DNA of 53,434 nt. Source: Planctomycetota bacterium (lineage in GTDB: Bacteria; Planctomycetota; Planctomycetia; Gemmatales; Gemmataceae). The stretch covers positions 1-53,434 of the forward strand of contig JACPPF010000019.1 of the NCBI GenBank assembly GCA_016191165.1. The letters are read 5' to 3'. Below are positions 50,986 to 53,434 of this stretch, in pieces; the first letter of the stretch is position 1, and each line of letters begins with the position of its first letter. The notes under the pieces are model-generated. The model searched no databases. It was given only the letters and a program-made list of their open reading frames with translations, and was not told the origin of the DNA. The position numbers and the translations under genes are program-made.

Positions 50986-51049
50986 ACAAGCCCGAAGCGT
51001 TAGCGAGGTAGGGTGCGGAAGAATTCCCTCGCAAACGCTTCGGGCTTGT
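50986..51049. repeat. Inverted pair, AAGCCCGAAGCG family
   Basis: Arms 50986-51008 and 51027-51049 match as reverse complements at 22 of 23 positions (ACAAGCCCGAAGCGTT...). First of three stacked palindromes between the Hsp70 and sigma-factor genes. Confidence 0.85.
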
Positions 51050-51103
51050 GTGGCCGCCGTTTTGGTCGGAGGTGAAACCTCGCTAGATTCTGGGGTTGGG
51101 TCC

Positions 51104-51162
51104 GTCGTCGCGTGGACTTCAGTCCACGCGAGCGGCTTGTGGACTGAAGTCCACGCTACGAC
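51104..51162. repeat. Inverted pair, GTGGACTTCAGTCCAC family
   Basis: Arms 51104-51127 and 51139-51162 are reverse complements with one mismatch. Each arm contains the self-complementary GTGGACT-TC-AGTCCAC hairpin. Second of three stacked palindromes. Confidence 0.88.
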
Positions 51163-51186
51163 AGGAGGAACCCGAAAACCTGGTCT

Positions 51187-51363
51187 GGACGAGGCACTAG
51201 TGCCTTGTCCACGCTAAATCTTCGGGTTCTGACCGTGGCCGGGGTCGGTAATCCGACCCCGGCAAGCCGCCGCGGGAATCCGGGGTCGGATTACCGACCC
51301 CGGCCACGGATTTCGGTGAACGCGCAAATTCAACCCGAAGATTTAGCATGGACGAGGCACTAG
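51187..51363. repeat. Large nested palindromic element (MITE-like)
   Basis: Outer arms 51198-51228 and 51332-51362 match at 29 of 31 positions; inner arms 51233-51262 and 51280-51309 are 30-bp perfect. The word GGACGAGGCACTAG occurs directly at 51187-51200 and 51350-51363, as a flanking repeat. No coding capacity. Third of three stacked palindromes; the whole 50906-51401 interval has no gene. Confidence 0.88.
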
Positions 51364-51401
51364 CCGCGCGTCCGGGGACTTGTCGGGAATAGCGCTGAAA
51401 A

Positions 51402-52964
51402 CTATTTATCCCTCTCGTTGAACCCCGCCAGCCGCGAGCGCCGCACGGGCTGGCGCAGCTTCGACAGGCTGCGGGATTCGATCTGGCGAATCCGTTCCCG
51501 CGTGATGCCGTAGCTTTGGGCCACTTCATCCAGCGTGCGTGGCTGCCCGTCGTTCAGCCCGAAACGCATTTCGATCACTTCGCGTTCACGGGGCGTGAGC
51601 GATTTGAGCACCTCGGCGATGCGTTCCTTGAGCAGGTTGGCATCGACGTTTTCTCCGGGGCTGGTCGCGCTGCGGTCATTGAGGAATTCGCTCAGGGCCC
51701 GTTCCGCGTCGTCGCCCATCGGCTCGTGCAAGCTCAGCGGCTGGCGGGAGACGGCCCGCAGCGACTTCGCTTCCTCGGGACTCGTGCCCAGGACCTTGGC
51801 GATTTGTTCGATGGTGGGCTCGCGCCCCGTTTGCACGAACAACTCGCCGCGCACCCGCTCGATGGCCGCCAGGAGGCTGACCTGATGGCACGGCACGCGC
51901 ACCGTGCGAGCGTTGTCCGCGAGCGCGCGCTGAATGCCCTGGCGAATCCACCAGGTCGCATAGGTGCCGAACTTGAACCCCATGCGGTATTCGAATTTAT
52001 CGACGGCGCGCATCAGGCCGCGGTTGCCTTCCTGAATCAGGTCGGCGAATGACAGACCCCGGCCACGATACTTCTTGGCGATCGAGACAACCAGGCGGAG
52101 GTTTCCCTCGGCCAATTCGCTTCGCAGTTGTTGATAGACTGCCTGACGGCGGCGTATCACGCGGAGCAAGCGCCGCATATCGTCTGGAGTTGCCAGCACG
52201 TCGTGCATCTTGTTGCGTAATTCCTTCACGGCGCGGGTTTGCTGGGCGCGAGCCGCCGCGGACCGGCCTGGCTGGTTGGCCTGGCCTTCCAGGTGGACCA
52301 CCTGTTGATAGGTGCGGTCATACTCCTCCGTGATGGCGTCGAGCAACTCGGTACGGGGCGAGACCTCCTCGATCAGACGAATCGACTTGCGCAGCAGCCG
52401 CCAGCGCCGCCGGTGGGCCTTGCTGAGCCCCGTCGCGGACCGGGTGCGCAATTGATTGCTGAAATCCTTCGCGGCGGTCAAGTGAAGACGCTTCAAGGTT
52501 CGCAGGTTGTGGGGCAGGCGGGCGCGAATCACCTCGCGGTCAAGACCGAGGCTGTGAACGATATCAATCTGCGGATCGATCGGCATCGCCCCGGCTTGAA
52601 TGCGATCAAACATGGCGACGATACGTTGCTGCGACCACCAGCAGAAAAGAACGGCGCGTCGATAGCGTCGGCGCGCGTTTTCCAGGCGGGTCGCCAGGGA
52701 CAACTCCTTGTCGCGATTCAGGAGCGGAATCGCACCCATTTGCTTGAGGTACAGGCCAAGCGCATCGTCCGCGCCGCCGCCTGAGGATGGCCCATCGTCC
52801 CCGGAGAGCGAATCGTGGATGGCGTCGGCGTCGTAGAAATCCTCGGTCATGGGCGTCGATCGTTTCTTCATCGCTGCCTCATTTCGTGGCGGGGCCGCAA
52901 TCTCAATTCGGGACCGCGCGGGGGCAAAAGCCGGTTCGGCCTGATTCATCAATAAACGTTTCAT
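51402..52964 (-). CDS. RpoD-family (sigma-70 group) RNA polymerase sigma factor
   Basis: A 520-residue sigma factor with regions 1.2-4.2. Region 1.2 is [20 protein letters not shown]; a long charged non-conserved stretch follows; region 2 is [40 protein letters not shown] and [20 protein letters not shown]. Region 3 starts [11 protein letters not shown], and region 4 has [15 protein letters not shown] and the [23 protein letters not shown]. Lack of a long acidic region 1.1 and the unusual spacer suggest an alternative group 2-type sigma, not necessarily the primary one. Start 52964 is chosen; ATG 52871 (MKKRSTPM, with GAGG upstream) is an alternative. Confidence 0.92.
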   Translation of the reverse strand: MKRLLMNQAEPAFAPARSRIEIAAPPRNEAAMKKRSTPMTEDFYDADAIHDSLSGDDGPSSGGGADDALGLYLKQMGAIPLLNRDKELSLATRLENARRRYRRAVLFCWWSQQRIVAMFDRIQAGAMPIDPQIDIVHSLGLDREVIRARLPHNLRTLKRLHLTAAKDFSNQLRTRSATGLSKAHRRRWRLLRKSIRLIEEVSPRTELLDAITEEYDRTYQQVVHLEGQANQPGRSAAARAQQTRAVKELRNKMHDVLATPDDMRRLLRVIRRRQAVYQQLRSELAEGNLRLVVSIAKKYRGRGLSFADLIQEGNRGLMRAVDKFEYRMGFKFGTYATWWIRQGIQRALADNARTVRVPCHQVSLLAAIERVRGELFVQTGREPTIEQIAKVLGTSPEEAKSLRAVSRQPLSLHEPMGDDAERALSEFLNDRSATSPGENVDANLLKERIAEVLKSLTPREREVIEMRFGLNDGQPRTLDEVAQSYGITRERIRQIESRSLSKLRQPVRRSRLAGFNERDK

Positions 52965-53434
52965 CGTAATAACCCCACAAGGTTCTAAAGCCGCCACGCG
53001 GGCGGACGGACGTTCCGGTCGTCCTGAGTTTCGATTTCACCAATTCCAGAGACTGGGGGTAGTATTCACGCGTTCAATCCTGAACTTAATTACTCCACGC
53101 CGGGTATCCAACGGCGAATGGCGGGTCGTACCTTCTTGCAAAGGGATTGGCATCATGGGCTTGCGTCAGCCACTGTTATTATACGCCCACGCTTCCTTGT
53201 GAGTTTCTTTGGGTGAAGGAAAATCTGACTTTTTCAAAGATAGGATTGTTTTTGGTCCCAGGAAGTTCGGGTTGTGGCAATTTTTTCTAAAAAACCTGTT
53301 GACCGCGCTCAGAAACAGGACCAGTTTTGCGCTTTGAAGTGAGGTCAAAAACCGTTGCGGTGCGGAATCGCTCCGCCTTTCAGGGCGTGGCAGCGGTCCG
53401 ATCGGGCGGCCGGACACCGGATGCCGTCCGAGGC
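52965..53434. other. Region upstream of the sigma factor gene
   Basis: No gene is supported. An 83-codon minus-strand frame near the right edge has no motif or ribosome-binding site. A TATAAT box is present on the minus strand (53183-53178) without a matching -35, about 215 bases before the sigma-factor start. The segment 53210-53310 is AT-rich. Confidence 0.35.

Noticed and set aside
53166-53417. 83-codon minus-strand frame at the right edge
   Set aside because: No recognisable motif or ribosome-binding site; AT-rich part looks like a control region.

Overview
The window looks like a chromosomal segment of a Planctomycetota bacterium, most likely Gemmataceae-like. The evidence is gene content: a planctomycete cytochrome-type DUF1549/DUF1553 protein, two Tat-exported DUF1501 proteins, Hanks-type kinases with TPR tails (one next to an ECF sigma factor), secreted HEAT-repeat proteins, and a trio of genes for a methanofuran-like C1 cofactor. 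DNA is GC-rich, with AT-rich patches at control regions. No rRNA or CRISPR array was seen.

Layout. 1-2139: end of an IS66-type transposase, then a tyrosine recombinase gene lying directly downstream of a selenocysteine tRNA gene (8-bp acceptor stem, UCA anticodon); this reads as one end of an integrated element at selC. 2521-3474: a CsrA domain fused to a response-regulator receiver, behind a leader with GGA-loop hairpins. 3634-9273: a giant CheB-CheR-PAS-histidine kinase-receiver protein and a Deg/HtrA protease. 9386-12477: a nested palindromic element, small secreted protein, Hsp20, tRNA-Asp, glycine-rich RRM protein, DinB-like protein. 12668-16651: DUF1549/DUF1553 protein and nicotinate phosphoribosyltransferase.

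16731-19719 is the most system-like locus: a toxin-sized gene, an MqsA-like zinc/HTH antitoxin gene and a KGGVGR-type P-loop ATPase with TPR repeats. They sit behind a near-consensus promoter whose -10 box lies in a palindrome that is repeated upstream. The ATPase gene ends against a truncated gene. 19911-30288: DUF1501 proteins, Uma2, an N-acetylneuraminate lyase-like enzyme, a PiT phosphate transporter with its DUF47 partner, and two secreted HEAT proteins. 30669-34260: ECF sigma factor/kinase pair and a small secreted protein. 34584-40808: secreted Tricorn-like protease, a frameshifted lipoprotein, a second HtrA protease. 41225-48050: a protein kinase fused to a tubulin-like GTPase domain, an ASCH protein, and mfnB/mfnE/mfnF-like genes. 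48050-52964: Hsp70-like ATPase and an RpoD-family sigma factor.

Intergenic DNA is crowded with inverted-repeat pairs from several unrelated families (REP/MITE-like). Two copies supply the stop codon of the neighbouring gene, and a separate short repeat has inserted in frame into two coding sequences. Gene identities come from motif reading only; no searches were run.
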